From positions 7,399,431 to 7,463,430 of the forward strand of contig NZ_KK853997.1 in the NCBI RefSeq assembly GCF_000696185.1: a stretch of 64,000 bases of DNA, given 5' to 3'. Below the pieces are notes generated by a model. That model ran no database searches, was not told where the DNA came from, and was given only the letters and a program-made list of their open reading frames with translations. The DNA comes from Kitasatospora cheerisanensis KCTC 2395 (GTDB taxonomy: Bacteria > Actinomycetota > Actinomycetes > Streptomycetales > Streptomycetaceae). Both the position numbers and the translations under genes were made by a program. This document shows positions 1 to 8,007 of this stretch, in pieces; within the stretch, counting starts at the first letter, position 1; the number at the start of each line of letters is the position of its first letter.

Positions 1-1
1 C

Positions 2-205
2 GACAGCGTCCCCGCCGCCTCGCTCGCCGAGGTCACCGCCGCCGCCCGCAGCGCCTTCGTGCACGCGCTCGGCGACGTCATGGTGTGGTGCGCGGTCTTC
101 GCGGCCGTCGGCGCGGCGATCGGCTTCGTCTTCATCCACCGGCGCGACCTGCACGAGAGCGCCCGCAGCGACGCCGCCGACACGACGGCGCCCGTGGCGG
201 CCTGA
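2..205 (+). CDS. MFS transporter, C-terminal fragment (cut by window edge)
   Basis: The window opens inside a reading frame of 67 codons that ends with TGA. It holds one clear membrane helix (VMVWCAVFAAVGAAIGFVFI) followed by a short charged, Ala/Thr-rich cytoplasmic tail. A last helix after a segment like AARSAFVHAL is typical of the final transmembrane segments of 14-helix drug-efflux permeases of the major facilitator superfamily (DHA2/EmrB type). The family call is inferred from this short stretch. Its place beside a type II thioesterase and flavin reductases would suit an export gene of a biosynthetic cluster. Confidence 0.55.
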   Translation, partial: DSVPAASLAEVTAAARSAFVHALGDVMVWCAVFAAVGAAIGFVFIHRRDLHESARSDAADTTAPVAA

Positions 206-249
206 CCCGGCCGCACCCCACCGGCCCACCCCGGGCCGAACCCCCCGTG

Positions 250-317
250 ACGGCCTGATCGGGCCGTACCCGTGACGGCCTGACCTGGCGTCAGCCGAAA
301 CGGCCCGATCGGGCCGT
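250..317. promoter_or_regulatory. Paired 18-bp palindromes upstream of the FMN reductase
   Basis: A perfect 18-bp palindrome, ACGGCCCGATCGGGCCGT, lies at 300-317. A copy with one mismatch (ACGGCCTGATCGGGCCGT) lies at 250-267, exactly 50 bp earlier. A degenerate third copy (GCGGCCCGACGGGCCGTC) follows at about 325-341. They sit between the transporter stop and the reductase start at 356. They may be tandem operator sites or hairpins acting as terminator or attenuator. Function is inferred from spacing and symmetry only. Confidence 0.4.
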
Positions 318-355
318 ACGTGTTGCGGCCCGACGGGCCGTCGGAAGGAGCGACG

Positions 356-967
356 ATGGAACAGCCGCTGCGACTGGTCGGCATCGGCGGCTCGACCCGG
401 TTCGGCTCCACCGCCGAACGGGCGGTGCGCGCCGTCCTCACCGAGGCCGAACGGCTCGGCGCCCGCACCACCCTGCTGGCCGGCGACGACCTGCTGCTGC
501 CGATGTACGACCCGCGCGGCCCGGTCCGCGGCCCGCGGGCCGAACGGCTGGTCGCCGAAGTCGCCGCCGCCGACGGCCTGGTGGTGGCCAGCCCCGCCTA
601 CCACGGCGGCATCTCCGGCCTGGTGAAGAACGCCCTCGACCACGTCGAGGAACTGCGCGGCGACGCCCGCCCCTACTTCACCGGCCGGGCCGTCGGCTGC
701 CTGGCGGTCGGCGCCGGCTGGCCCGGCGCGGTCGCCACCGTGGCCGCACTGCGCGACGTGGTCTGCGCACTGCGCGGCTGGCCGGTCCCGCTCGGCGTGG
801 CCATCAACACCGCCGAGGCCGGCTTCGGCCCCGACGGGCGCTGCACGGACGCCCGGCTCCAATCCCAACTGGAGACCGTCGCCGCACAGGTGGTCGAGTT
901 CGCCGCGCTCCGACGGGCGGGCGCGGCCACGGCCGCGGGCGAGCTGATAGCGGCGGCCGGCGCATGA
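356..967 (+). CDS. NADPH-dependent FMN reductase family protein
   Basis: A flavodoxin-like fold protein of 203 residues. The N-terminal strand and phosphate-binding loop reads LVGIGGSTRFGSTAERAV, and the second conserved block SPAYHGGISGLVKNALDHVE is the flavin-contact loop and helix of the NADPH-dependent FMN reductase family (PF03358). Members reduce FMN or quinones with NAD(P)H and are common tailoring or reductant partners in natural-product clusters. The ATG at 356 is preferred over an upstream in-frame start at 320 because GGAAGGAG lies just before it. The 3' end overlaps the thioesterase start by four bases (ATGA), so the two are probably translated together. The substrate is unknown. 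Confidence 0.8.
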   Translation: MEQPLRLVGIGGSTRFGSTAERAVRAVLTEAERLGARTTLLAGDDLLLPMYDPRGPVRGPRAERLVAEVAAADGLVVASPAYHGGISGLVKNALDHVEELRGDARPYFTGRAVGCLAVGAGWPGAVATVAALRDVVCALRGWPVPLGVAINTAEAGFGPDGRCTDARLQSQLETVAAQVVEFAALRRAGAATAAGELIAAAGA

Positions 968-2067
968 GCACGCTCCCCGGCGCGGGGCCGGCGACGGGTT
1001 CCGGTGCGGCGAGCGGTTCCACTGCGGCGAGCCGGGCCGGGGCCGTTCCCGGTGCGGCGAGCGGAGTAGGGTTGGTTGTTGGGTCGGCGACTGCTTCCGG
1101 TGCGGCTTTCGGAGTTGGGGCTGCTTCCGGTGCGGTGAGCGGACTCGGAATGGTTGCCGGGTCGGCGACCGGCTCCGGTTCGGCAAACGGGGCCGGGGCT
1201 GTTCCCGGCACGGTGAGCGGAGCCGGGTTGGCTGCCGGGCATGCGGGTGTTCCCGGCGCGGCCTGTGGTGCGGGTGGCGGGTCACGGCCGTTGTTGCGGG
1301 GCGCGCTGACGTGCCCCCGGCCGCGGCCGGACGCCACGCTGCGGCTGTTCCTGTTCCACCACGCCGGCGGCTCCCACCTGCTGTACCGGGGCTGGGAACA
1401 ACTCTTTCCTGCCGACTGGGAGTTGTGCCTGGTCGACGCCCCCGGTCGGGGCCGGCTCTCGGACCGCCCGGCGCTCGCCCGGGCCGACCGGCTCGCCGAC
1501 TACCTGGCCGGCGAGCTCGCCGACCGGCTCGACCGGCCGTACGCCTTCTTCGGCCACAGCATGGGCGCGCTGGTCGCCTGGGAGGTGGCCGCCCGGCTGA
1601 CCGCCTCCGCGCACCGCCCGCCGCTCTGGCTCGGCCTGTCCGCCTGCGGGGCGCCGTCCACCGGCCACGGCTCGGGCCCGCCGGCCCGGCACCGGCTGAG
1701 CGACGAGGAACTGCGCGGCTGGCTGCGGGAGATGGGCGCCACCCCGCCCGCCGTGCTGGACGACGACCTGCTGTGGAAGGTGTTCGCGCCGACCTTCCGC
1801 AGCGACTTCGCGCTCGTCGACACCTGGCGGCCCGACCCGGACGCCGCGCCACTGCCCGTGGCGCTGTCCGCGTTCGGCGGCACCGCGGACCCGCTGGTCG
1901 ACCGGCGGCGGCTGGCCGGCTGGGAGCAGCACACCCGGGACTTCCGGGGCCTGCACGTCTACAGCGGCGGGCACTTCTACCTGATGGACCACCGCAGGCT
2001 GATCAGCCGTCAGATCGTGGCGGCCGTTTCCGCCGTACGGCGTGCGGCGGCGGCCCCCGTCCGGTGA
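964..2067 (+). CDS. Type II thioesterase with a long low-complexity N-terminal extension
   Basis: Residues from about 115 to the end form a TEII alpha/beta hydrolase: LFLFHHAGGSHLLYRGW near the start, the nucleophile elbow FFGHSMGALVAWEVA, the FGGTADPLVD acid region and a late histidine in YSGGHFYLM. Such enzymes remove aberrant acyl groups from PKS/NRPS carrier proteins, which implies a synthase outside the left edge. The first 110 or so residues are abnormal for the family: a Gly/Ala/Ser/Val/Pro array of degenerate repeats such as GAVPGAASG, GAASGAVSG and GAVPGTVSG. The start is the ATG overlapping the reductase stop. A TTG near 1291 would give a normal-length enzyme, so the extension may not be translated. 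Confidence 0.8.
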   Translation: MSTLPGAGPATGSGAASGSTAASRAGAVPGAASGVGLVVGSATASGAAFGVGAASGAVSGLGMVAGSATGSGSANGAGAVPGTVSGAGLAAGHAGVPGAACGAGGGSRPLLRGALTCPRPRPDATLRLFLFHHAGGSHLLYRGWEQLFPADWELCLVDAPGRGRLSDRPALARADRLADYLAGELADRLDRPYAFFGHSMGALVAWEVAARLTASAHRPPLWLGLSACGAPSTGHGSGPPARHRLSDEELRGWLREMGATPPAVLDDDLLWKVFAPTFRSDFALVDTWRPDPDAAPLPVALSAFGGTADPLVDRRRLAGWEQHTRDFRGLHVYSGGHFYLMDHRRLISRQIVAAVSAVRRAAAAPVR

Positions 2068-2102
2068 CAATGGGCCGAAGCGGAACGACAGATGGGACAG
2101 CA

Positions 2103-2657
2103 ATGAAGTTCGTGGCGATCGTCGGAAGCCTGCGTGCGGGCTCGCTCAACCGCGCGGTGGCGCTCAGTGCCGCCGACCTGTGCGACCCCGGCGTCGAACT
2201 GACGGTCTTCGAGGGCCTGGCCGGCCTGCCGTTCTTCGAGCACGACGTGGAGGTGGTCGCCCCGCCCGCGCCCGTGCTCGCCTTCCGGGCCCAACTGGCG
2301 GCGGCCGACGCGGTGCTGATCACCTGTCCCGAGTACGCGGCGGGCATGTCCGGCGTGCTGAAGAACGGTCTGGAGTGGATCGTCGGCGGCGGCGAGTTGG
2401 TCGACAAGCCGGTGGCCGTGGTCACCGCCTCGCCCGCCACCACCGGCGGCGAACGCGCCCGCGCCTGGACCACCGAGACGCTCCGGATGATGGGCGCGGA
2501 CGTGCTCCCCGAGTCGATGTCCATCCCGGTCGCCGGCAGCAAGATCAAGGGCGGCCGGGTGGCGGACGAGGGCCTGCGCGCCCAACTCCGCGGCGTGCTC
2601 GCGGCGATGGCCCGCTCGGCGAAGGAGAAGGCCGAACTGGCCGCGGCCGAAGGCTGA
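2103..2657 (+). CDS. NADPH-dependent FMN reductase family protein (second copy)
   Basis: A 184-residue flavodoxin-fold oxidoreductase. It starts MKFVAIVGSLRAGSLNRAV, the classic GSLR phosphate loop of NAD(P)H:quinone/FMN reductases, and carries the second motif CPEYAAGMSGVLKNGLEWI. It is more typical of the family than the copy at 356 and only distantly similar to it, so the two are paralogues rather than a recent duplication. It begins 35 bases after the thioesterase and is followed by a strong hairpin, so it is probably the last gene of this plus-strand unit. Likely role: supply of reduced flavin or quinone reduction in the cytoplasm; substrate not deducible. Confidence 0.82.
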   Translation: MKFVAIVGSLRAGSLNRAVALSAADLCDPGVELTVFEGLAGLPFFEHDVEVVAPPAPVLAFRAQLAAADAVLITCPEYAAGMSGVLKNGLEWIVGGGELVDKPVAVVTASPATTGGERARAWTTETLRMMGADVLPESMSIPVAGSKIKGGRVADEGLRAQLRGVLAAMARSAKEKAELAAAEG

Positions 2658-2694
2658 TCGGGCCGCGACTGAAGCGGACTGCGGCGGTGCACGA

Positions 2695-2726
2695 GGAGCC
2701 CCCGGGAGACATCCCCCGGGGGCTCC
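2695..2726. terminator. Strong terminator hairpin between converging genes
   Basis: GGAGCCCCCGGG at 2695-2706 pairs perfectly with CCCGGGGGCTCC at 2715-2726 across an 8-nt loop. There is no U-tract, as is usual in high-GC actinomycetes. It lies after the second reductase and before the converging gene ending at 2861, so it may serve both strands. Confidence 0.75.
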
Positions 2727-2731
2727 CGGCG

Positions 2732-2859
2732 CGTGGCGCTTCGCGCGTCTCGCTGTGGCGTGGCGCTTCGCGCGTCTCGCTGTGGCGTGGCGCTTCGCGC
2801 GTCTCGCTGTGGCGTGGCGCTTCGCGCGTCTCGCTGTGGCGTGGCGCTTCGCGCGTGTC
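2732..2859. repeat. 27-bp tandem repeat, four full copies plus a partial fifth
   Basis: A unit of 27 bp beginning CGTGGCGCTTCGCGCG is repeated with no differences at 2732-2758, 2759-2785, 2786-2812 and 2813-2839, followed by a partial copy to about 2859. It fills the gap between the terminator hairpin and the stop of the minus-strand gene. Each unit holds GCGCTTCGCGC, which can fold on itself. Identical copies point to recent slippage expansion. It is not a CRISPR array because there are no spacers. Confidence 0.85.
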
Positions 2860-2860
2860 G

Positions 2861-3724
2861 TTATCGTTTGCCGATCTGCGCCAGTGGCATGCCGTTCCGG
2901 GCCAGCAGGGTCCGGGACAGGGCTCCGGTCAGTTCGGTCAGCCGGCGGGTGCCCTCGGTGCCCAGGTGTCGGTAGGGGGCGGCGTCGAGGCGGTCCGTCT
3001 CGGCCTCCAGGGTGCGGCGCAACTGCTGGCCGTCGGGCGTCAGTTCGCCGTCCTGGTCGAGCAGGCCGCGCTCGCGCAGGCGGTCCTGGGCGGCGGCCCA
3101 GTCGCGTACCGACCAGCCGCGCTGCGGCTGAAGGAAGGACGGCTTCCAGTGCGCGCCGGTCGCACTGTGCGTCACCAGTGCCTCCAGGCCGTCGAGTTCG
3201 GCCTGCACCAGCAGGCCCACGTGGCCGTCGCCCCGGTACTCGCGCAGCAGCGTGAGGGCGTGCCACAGTCGCAGGTGCGGCGGCGCGGGGAGCGTCAGTT
3301 CGGCGTTCGCGGCGAACATCGGCCGCCCCGCCGGGGCGCAGCCCTCGGTGGCCCGCAACGCCAGCTCCGCTGCCTCCGCCAGTTCTGGCGAGGCCACCCC
3401 GTCCGCGCCCAGCAGGCGGGTCAGGCAGGCGTCCACGATCCGCCACCGGGTCTCCAGCACCCGCTCCGGCGACGCCGCGTCCCAGGCCCGCGGCAGGCAG
3501 CCCGCAATCAGTCGGGGGGAGAAGTTGTAGAACACCGCCCCCACCACGCCTGCCCCCACCCGGCCGAGCGGGGCGGCCCGTCCGGCCAGGTATGCCGTCG
3601 GCCCGCGGTCCAGCCCCAACAGCCCGTACCAGTCGTCGTGTTCGGGTGCGAAGTAGTACGCGGCATGCACCGGATGGTGGGCCGTGTAGCACCGACGCAC
3701 GTCACGCGCAGCAATCTGCTCCAT
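2861..3724 (-). CDS. SCO6745-family protein (SalK-like), function unknown
   Basis: A 287-residue cytoplasmic protein with no signal or membrane segment. Blocks such as RCYTAHHPVHAAYYFAPE, the AVFYNFSP region near residue 65 and the WHALTLLREYRGDGHV region near residue 155 match the actinobacterial SCO6745 family, also named after SalK. Its members are all-alpha and contain winged-helix-like parts. No reaction is established for the family, though members are frequent near antibiotic clusters. A possible -10 element sits only 6 nt before the ATG, so the transcript may be leaderless. The gene converges on the reductase operon. Confidence 0.7.
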   Translation of the reverse strand: MEQIAARDVRRCYTAHHPVHAAYYFAPEHDDWYGLLGLDRGPTAYLAGRAAPLGRVGAGVVGAVFYNFSPRLIAGCLPRAWDAASPERVLETRWRIVDACLTRLLGADGVASPELAEAAELALRATEGCAPAGRPMFAANAELTLPAPPHLRLWHALTLLREYRGDGHVGLLVQAELDGLEALVTHSATGAHWKPSFLQPQRGWSVRDWAAAQDRLRERGLLDQDGELTPDGQQLRRTLEAETDRLDAAPYRHLGTEGTRRLTELTGALSRTLLARNGMPLAQIGKR

Positions 3725-3730
3725 GCCCCC

Positions 3731-3736
3731 AACCTA
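3731..3736 (-). promoter_or_regulatory. Possible -10 element for a leaderless transcript
   Basis: On the minus strand TAGGTT is followed by six bases and then the ATG at 3724. This spacing would place the first transcribed base at or next to the start codon, a common arrangement in Streptomyces. No convincing -35 element is visible. Confidence 0.35.
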
Positions 3737-3794
3737 GGGCCGCCGGCCCGCCCCCGTCCCGGGGAGCCCGAAACAGCCCCGGACACCCCGGACT

Positions 3795-3834
3795 CGGCCC
3801 GTCGGCCCGTCGGCCCGTCGGCCCGTCGGCCCGT
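3795..3834. repeat. 8-bp tandem repeat, five copies
   Basis: CGGCCCGT is repeated five times without interruption between the divergent SCO6745-family gene and the hydrolase gene. Such an array can vary in length by slippage and would change promoter spacing. No function is shown. Confidence 0.8.
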
Positions 3835-3920
3835 CAGTTTCGGCGGCCCGGGCCGGACTTGGTACCGTGGCACCCCTCGCGTGCGCGAGTGTCGGGCCGG
3901 TCGGGTGGCGGGAGCGGGCA

Positions 3921-4913
3921 GTGACAGGGGAACGGGTCAGACCGCAGCTGGTGTTCGTGCACGGGATCGGCAGACCGCGCGACCCGCAGCAGGAACTCGC
4001 CGAGTGGACGCGCGCGTTGGCGGACGGCGCCCGCGCCGCCGGCTTCGCCGACGAGATCTCCGCGCTGACCATGGGCTGGTCCGCCGACGCCGCGTTCGCC
4101 CACTACGGCGACCTGTTCTACGACGCCGACGCCCAGGGCACGGGCGGACCGGGCGCGGGCGGACCGGGGGAGACCGACGAGGAGGAGGCCGCCGTCATGC
4201 TCGGCCTGCTCGCCGAACTCGTCGACGAGCTCCTCGAACGGGCCGAGGACGAGGACAGCCGCGACCTGCGCCGGATCCGTGCCCAACTCGCCCCGGACGA
4301 CCAGGCGCAGGGCGTCGGGAACCTCGCCCGGACGCTGGCCGCCGGCCTCGCCGCGCTCGCCGCCGTCCCGGGGCTGAACGCGGGTGCGCGCGTCCTCAGC
4401 CGGCAGAAGATCCTCAGCATCGTCTCCCAGCCCGGCCGCTACCTCGCCCGGCGGGAACCCGACGCCGCCGGACGGACCTTGGACCGGCGGATCCGCGACC
4501 GGGTGCTCGGCTGTCTGGACCCGGCCCGCCCGGCGATCGTGGTCGCGCACTCGCTCGGCACCGTGGTCGCCCTCGAAGCGCTCGCCGAACACCCGGGCCC
4601 CGTCCCGCTGTTCGTCACCCTCGGCTCCCCGATCACCACCCGCGGCGTGGTCTGGCCGCTGCTCCGCCCCAGCCCGCCGGCCACCCCCGCGACCGTCGAC
4701 GCCTGGGCCGACTTCCGGGACGGCGACGACCTGGTGGTCCCCAAGCGCCGCCTCGCCAAGGCCGTCGTCCCGAACGCCCGCGGCGTGCGGCCGCTCTCCG
4801 AGCGGATGGAGTCGGCCACCCTGTGGCCGCACGACGCCACCAGCTACCTGCGGCGCGCCGAGGTCGCCGACCCGGTGATGCGCGCCCTGGCGGCCCCGGC
4901 CGCCGTCAGGTGA
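3921..4913 (+). CDS. Alpha/beta hydrolase (lipase-like), first gene of the conflict operon
   Basis: A 330-residue hydrolase. LVFVHGIG near the start supplies the oxyanion region, VVAHSLGTVVALEAL is the nucleophile elbow (Ser), RDGDDLVVP provides a candidate acid, and a late histidine in LWPHDATSYL completes a plausible triad. An acidic insert near residues 75-110 is unusual. The GTG at 3921 is preferred over an ATG at 3867 because homology begins just after it. The stop overlaps the caspase start (GTGA), so the genes are coupled. Alpha/beta hydrolases are recurrent effectors in vWA-MoxR-VMAP systems, so a membrane-lipid or signal-hydrolase effector role is inferred from context. Confidence 0.7.
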   Translation: MTGERVRPQLVFVHGIGRPRDPQQELAEWTRALADGARAAGFADEISALTMGWSADAAFAHYGDLFYDADAQGTGGPGAGGPGETDEEEAAVMLGLLAELVDELLERAEDEDSRDLRRIRAQLAPDDQAQGVGNLARTLAAGLAALAAVPGLNAGARVLSRQKILSIVSQPGRYLARREPDAAGRTLDRRIRDRVLGCLDPARPAIVVAHSLGTVVALEALAEHPGPVPLFVTLGSPITTRGVVWPLLRPSPPATPATVDAWADFRDGDDLVVPKRRLAKAVVPNARGVRPLSERMESATLWPHDATSYLRRAEVADPVMRALAAPAAVR

Positions 4914-7069
4914 ACGCACGTCAGCCGCCGCCCAGGCACCTGCTGCTGATCGCCACCCAGTCGGACGGCGCGGAGAACGAGCTGAACGGTCTGGAGGCGG
5001 CGGCCGACGGGCTGCACGCCGTGCTCACCGACCCGGCGATCGGCGGCTGCACCGACAGCCCGGGCCTGGACGCGGCGCAACTGCGCTCCGGGCGGGTGCT
5101 GCGCGCCGAGGTCGACAGCGCCGTGCGTTCCGCCGTCGCCGCCGCCGGGCGCGCCCGGGCCACGCTGGTGCTGGCCTTCCTCGGCCACGGCCAGGTCTCC
5201 GCCGGCAGCAGGCTCTGGTACCTGGCCGCCGACAGCAAGGACGGGCAGAGCCTGGACTGCGTCGACCTCGCCCAGCTGGTCGCGCTGGCCGCGGGCCATC
5301 CGGGCCTGGCCGGGGTCGTGGTGCTGATCGACACCTGCCACGCGGCGGCCGGCATCCCGGACACCGGCAGCCTGATCGGCGGCTTCCGCGTGGGCGCGAG
5401 CAAGGTCGCCGTGCTGGCCGCCTGCGCCGCCCACGAACGGGCCTTCGGCCTGTCGCTGAGCCGCCGTCTCGCCGCCCTGCTGGCCGAAGGACTGCCCGGG
5501 GAGGGCGAGTTCCTGCCGGTCGGCACACTGGCCCCGCTGGTGCGGGACGCGACGGACCGTCAACTCGCCGCGGACTTCGCCTACAACGGCACCGGCGGCG
5601 TGCTCTGGCTGGCCCGCAACCGCCGGCACGACCGGGCCCCCGCCGGCCGGGCGGGCACCCTCGGCGCCGAGACCCTCGCCGCCGCCCTGCGCCGCTGGCC
5701 GGCCGCCCCGCCCGGTCCGCCCCCGCACACCCGCGACGGCCTCACCGCGCTCGCCGAACAGGCCGAGAGCGCCCAAGCCTGGGGCGTGCAGGAGGCCGCC
5801 GACGGCATCCTCGCCGCCATGGACGCCGCGGCCGTGCTGACCGAGCTGGCCGGAGCCTCCCTGACCACCGCCCAACTCCGCTCCCTGGTAGCCGAGTTCA
5901 ACCGCCAGTGGCTCGGCCTGCGCCCGGGCCCGGTGCAGCCGCCCGAGGGGCTCGGCGACCGCGCACTGCTCCAGTACCTGCTGGAGGACGCCGTCCTGCG
6001 GGTGCCCGTCGGCGCGTCCCGGCACGGCGCCCTCGCCTGGTACCTGGTCGCCGCCGCGCACGCCTGCGGCCGCGACCCGCAGGACCGGCTGATCCGCGAC
6101 TGGGCGCGCGAGGCCGACGCCGAGATCGCCCTCAACGACGCCGCGAAGCAGTACGCCGCGCACCGCGCCCGGGACACCGAACGGCGGCTGGTGGTCAGCC
6201 TCGACGCCGCGCAGGTCGACTGGCCGGACTCGCTGTCGGTGTGCGTCCGCGACGGCGCGGTCTGCGTCGACCACCGGCACTTCCCCTGCCCGCCCGACCA
6301 GGCCGGCGTCGAACGCACCCTGCCCGAGGTCCTCGACTGGGCCGAGAGCCTGCCGTCCGCGGCCGGCCCGATCGACGCGGTCGACCTCGTCGTCCACACC
6401 CCCGTCCTGCTGGACTGGCACCCCGAGGAGGCCCTCGCCGGCATGCACCTCCTCGGCGTCGAGCACACCGCGGCCCTCCGCTGGGCCGGCCGGCTGGTCG
6501 AGCCCCGCCACTTCCGCGGCATGAACCGCAAGGCCCGCCTCCAGCTCGAACAACTGCGGTGCGCCCCCTGGGGGCAGGGCCCGCCGGTGGACCGGGTCGA
6601 CCCCGCCGAGACCGTCCTCGACACGCTGCCGGCCGACCTGGCCCGCGGCCGCTACCGGCCCGCCGTGCTGCTCACCGGACGGCCCGCCCCGACCGCGCTG
6701 CGCGCCCTGGTCGAGGCGTTCCTGCCCTACGCCCCGATCGTGCTCTGGCCGCGCGCCGACACCCCGCCCGAACCCGCCGACTGGGACTGCCTCGCCCACC
6801 TCTGGGACGGCCTGCCCGCCGGCTTCGGCGCCGCCTACCGCCGGGTCCTGACGGGCCGTGAGCCGCTCCCGCCGGTCGACCCCGTCACCGACGCCCACCT
6901 GATCCGCCTCGCCGACCTGCGCACCGCCTGGCACGACGCCGACTGGCTCGACTTCTGCGCGGGCTACCACCGGCACGGGCCCGCCGTCCCCGCCCCTGCC
7001 GTCGCCGTCCCCGCCGCTGCGCCCGCGCCCGCCGGTCCCGCCGCCGTCCCCGCCCCGAGGAGCACCTGA
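4910..7069 (+). CDS. Caspase-fold peptidase fused to a VMAP C-terminal domain
   Basis: A 719-residue protein. Residues 10-220 are a caspase (peptidase C14) domain with strand LLLIATQSD, the catalytic histidine block VLAFLGHGQ (His93) and the catalytic cysteine block VVVLIDTCHAAAG (Cys143). Residues 250-420 are helical linker. From about residue 420 onwards the sequence (RRLVVSLDAAQVDWPDSLSV, then HTPVLLDWHPEEA and YAPIVLWPRADTPPEPADWD) matches the C-terminal domain of vWA-MoxR-associated proteins (VMAP-C), and a Pro/Ala tail ends it. The downstream MoxR and vWA genes are the expected partners. Known systems couple such peptidases to NTP-dependent switches. Stop and next start overlap (TGATG, sharing one base). 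Confidence 0.8.
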   Translation: MNARQPPPRHLLLIATQSDGAENELNGLEAAADGLHAVLTDPAIGGCTDSPGLDAAQLRSGRVLRAEVDSAVRSAVAAAGRARATLVLAFLGHGQVSAGSRLWYLAADSKDGQSLDCVDLAQLVALAAGHPGLAGVVVLIDTCHAAAGIPDTGSLIGGFRVGASKVAVLAACAAHERAFGLSLSRRLAALLAEGLPGEGEFLPVGTLAPLVRDATDRQLAADFAYNGTGGVLWLARNRRHDRAPAGRAGTLGAETLAAALRRWPAAPPGPPPHTRDGLTALAEQAESAQAWGVQEAADGILAAMDAAAVLTELAGASLTTAQLRSLVAEFNRQWLGLRPGPVQPPEGLGDRALLQYLLEDAVLRVPVGASRHGALAWYLVAAAHACGRDPQDRLIRDWAREADAEIALNDAAKQYAAHRARDTERRLVVSLDAAQVDWPDSLSVCVRDGAVCVDHRHFPCPPDQAGVERTLPEVLDWAESLPSAAGPIDAVDLVVHTPVLLDWHPEEALAGMHLLGVEHTAALRWAGRLVEPRHFRGMNRKARLQLEQLRCAPWGQGPPVDRVDPAETVLDTLPADLARGRYRPAVLLTGRPAPTALRALVEAFLPYAPIVLWPRADTPPEPADWDCLAHLWDGLPAGFGAAYRRVLTGREPLPPVDPVTDAHLIRLADLRTAWHDADWLDFCAGYHRHGPAVPAPAVAVPAAAPAPAGPAAVPAPRST

Positions 7070-8007
7070 TGTCCTGGAACAGCTACTACCGTGGCGACGG
7101 CGAACCCCGCGACGTGACCCTCGCACCCCCGCCGCCCTGGCGCCGCCTCGGCGAGAACCGCCCGCACCGCGCCTTCCTGCCGCCCGAGGGCCTCACCGAC
7201 GCCGTCAACGCCGCCCTGTACCTGCACCGCCCGCTGCTCGTCACCGGCAGCGCCGGGACCGGCAAGTCGACGGTCATCGAACAGGTCGCCGCCGAGCTGC
7301 GCCTCGGCCCCGTGCTGAAGTGGCACATCACCTCTCGCAGCACCCTCCCCGACGCGCTGTGCCGTTACGACGCGCTCGGCCACATCCACGCCCTGCGGAT
7401 CGGCGAAGCCACCGAGGCCGCCGCCGAACCCATCGAGTCCTTCCTCAAACTCGGCCCGCTCGGAACGGCCCTGCTGCCCGCCGACCGCCCCCGGGCGCTG
7501 CTCGTCGACGAGATCGACAAGAGCGACATCGACCTGCCCGCCGACCTGCTCGACGTCCTGGAGACCGGCGCCTACGAGATCCCCGAACTGGTCCGCCGGC
7601 CCGCCGGCCGACTGACCGTCAGCACCTGGGCCCCCGACCAGCGGGCCGAGATCGAGAACGGCCGGGTGCAGTGCACCACCTTCCCGTTCATCGTCATGAC
7701 CAGCAACGGCGAACGGGACTTCCCCGCACCGTTCCTGCGCCGCTGCATCCGCTACGACATGCCCCGGCCCACCGCCGACACCCTGCGCCGCGCCGTCCAG
7801 GCCCACCTCGGCCTGGACGGCACACCGCTGCCCGCCGACGCCGCCGAACTGATCGCCGCCTTCGCCGAACGGGTCGCCCGCGGCGACCACCTGGCCGTCG
7901 ACCAACTCCTCAACGCCGTACGGCTGGTGACCGACCCGGAGGCGCCGACCGGCGAACGCCGCAGCAGGCTGCTCGACCTGATGCTGCGGGACCTCTCCGG
8001 TGCGTGA
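7069..8007 (+). CDS. MoxR-type AAA+ ATPase of the conflict operon
   Basis: A 312-residue AAA+ ATPase. Walker A is VTGSAGTGKSTVIEQ (about residue 60), Walker B is ALLVDEIDKSDIDLP, and sensor 1 is FIVMTSNGERDFP followed by FLRRCIRY, which carries the likely arginine finger. This is the MoxR/AAA_5 layout, whose members remodel vWA-domain partners. In vWA-MoxR-VMAP systems the ATPase is proposed as the NTP-gated switch between sensor and effector. The start overlaps the caspase stop by one base and the 3' end overlaps the vWA gene by 8 nt, so all four genes are likely one translation-coupled unit. Confidence 0.85.
   Translation: MSWNSYYRGDGEPRDVTLAPPPPWRRLGENRPHRAFLPPEGLTDAVNAALYLHRPLLVTGSAGTGKSTVIEQVAAELRLGPVLKWHITSRSTLPDALCRYDALGHIHALRIGEATEAAAEPIESFLKLGPLGTALLPADRPRALLVDEIDKSDIDLPADLLDVLETGAYEIPELVRRPAGRLTVSTWAPDQRAEIENGRVQCTTFPFIVMTSNGERDFPAPFLRRCIRYDMPRPTADTLRRAVQAHLGLDGTPLPADAAELIAAFAERVARGDHLAVDQLLNAVRLVTDPEAPTGERRSRLLDLMLRDLSGA

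Noticed and set aside
2732-2859. CRISPR-like short repeat array
   Set aside because: Units are contiguous with no spacers and no cas genes are near.
2042-4909. Long frame upstream of, and in phase with, the caspase-VMAP gene
   Set aside because: It crosses the reductase, a terminator hairpin, a tandem repeat and the minus-strand gene. The GTG at 4910 overlapping the hydrolase stop is the natural start.
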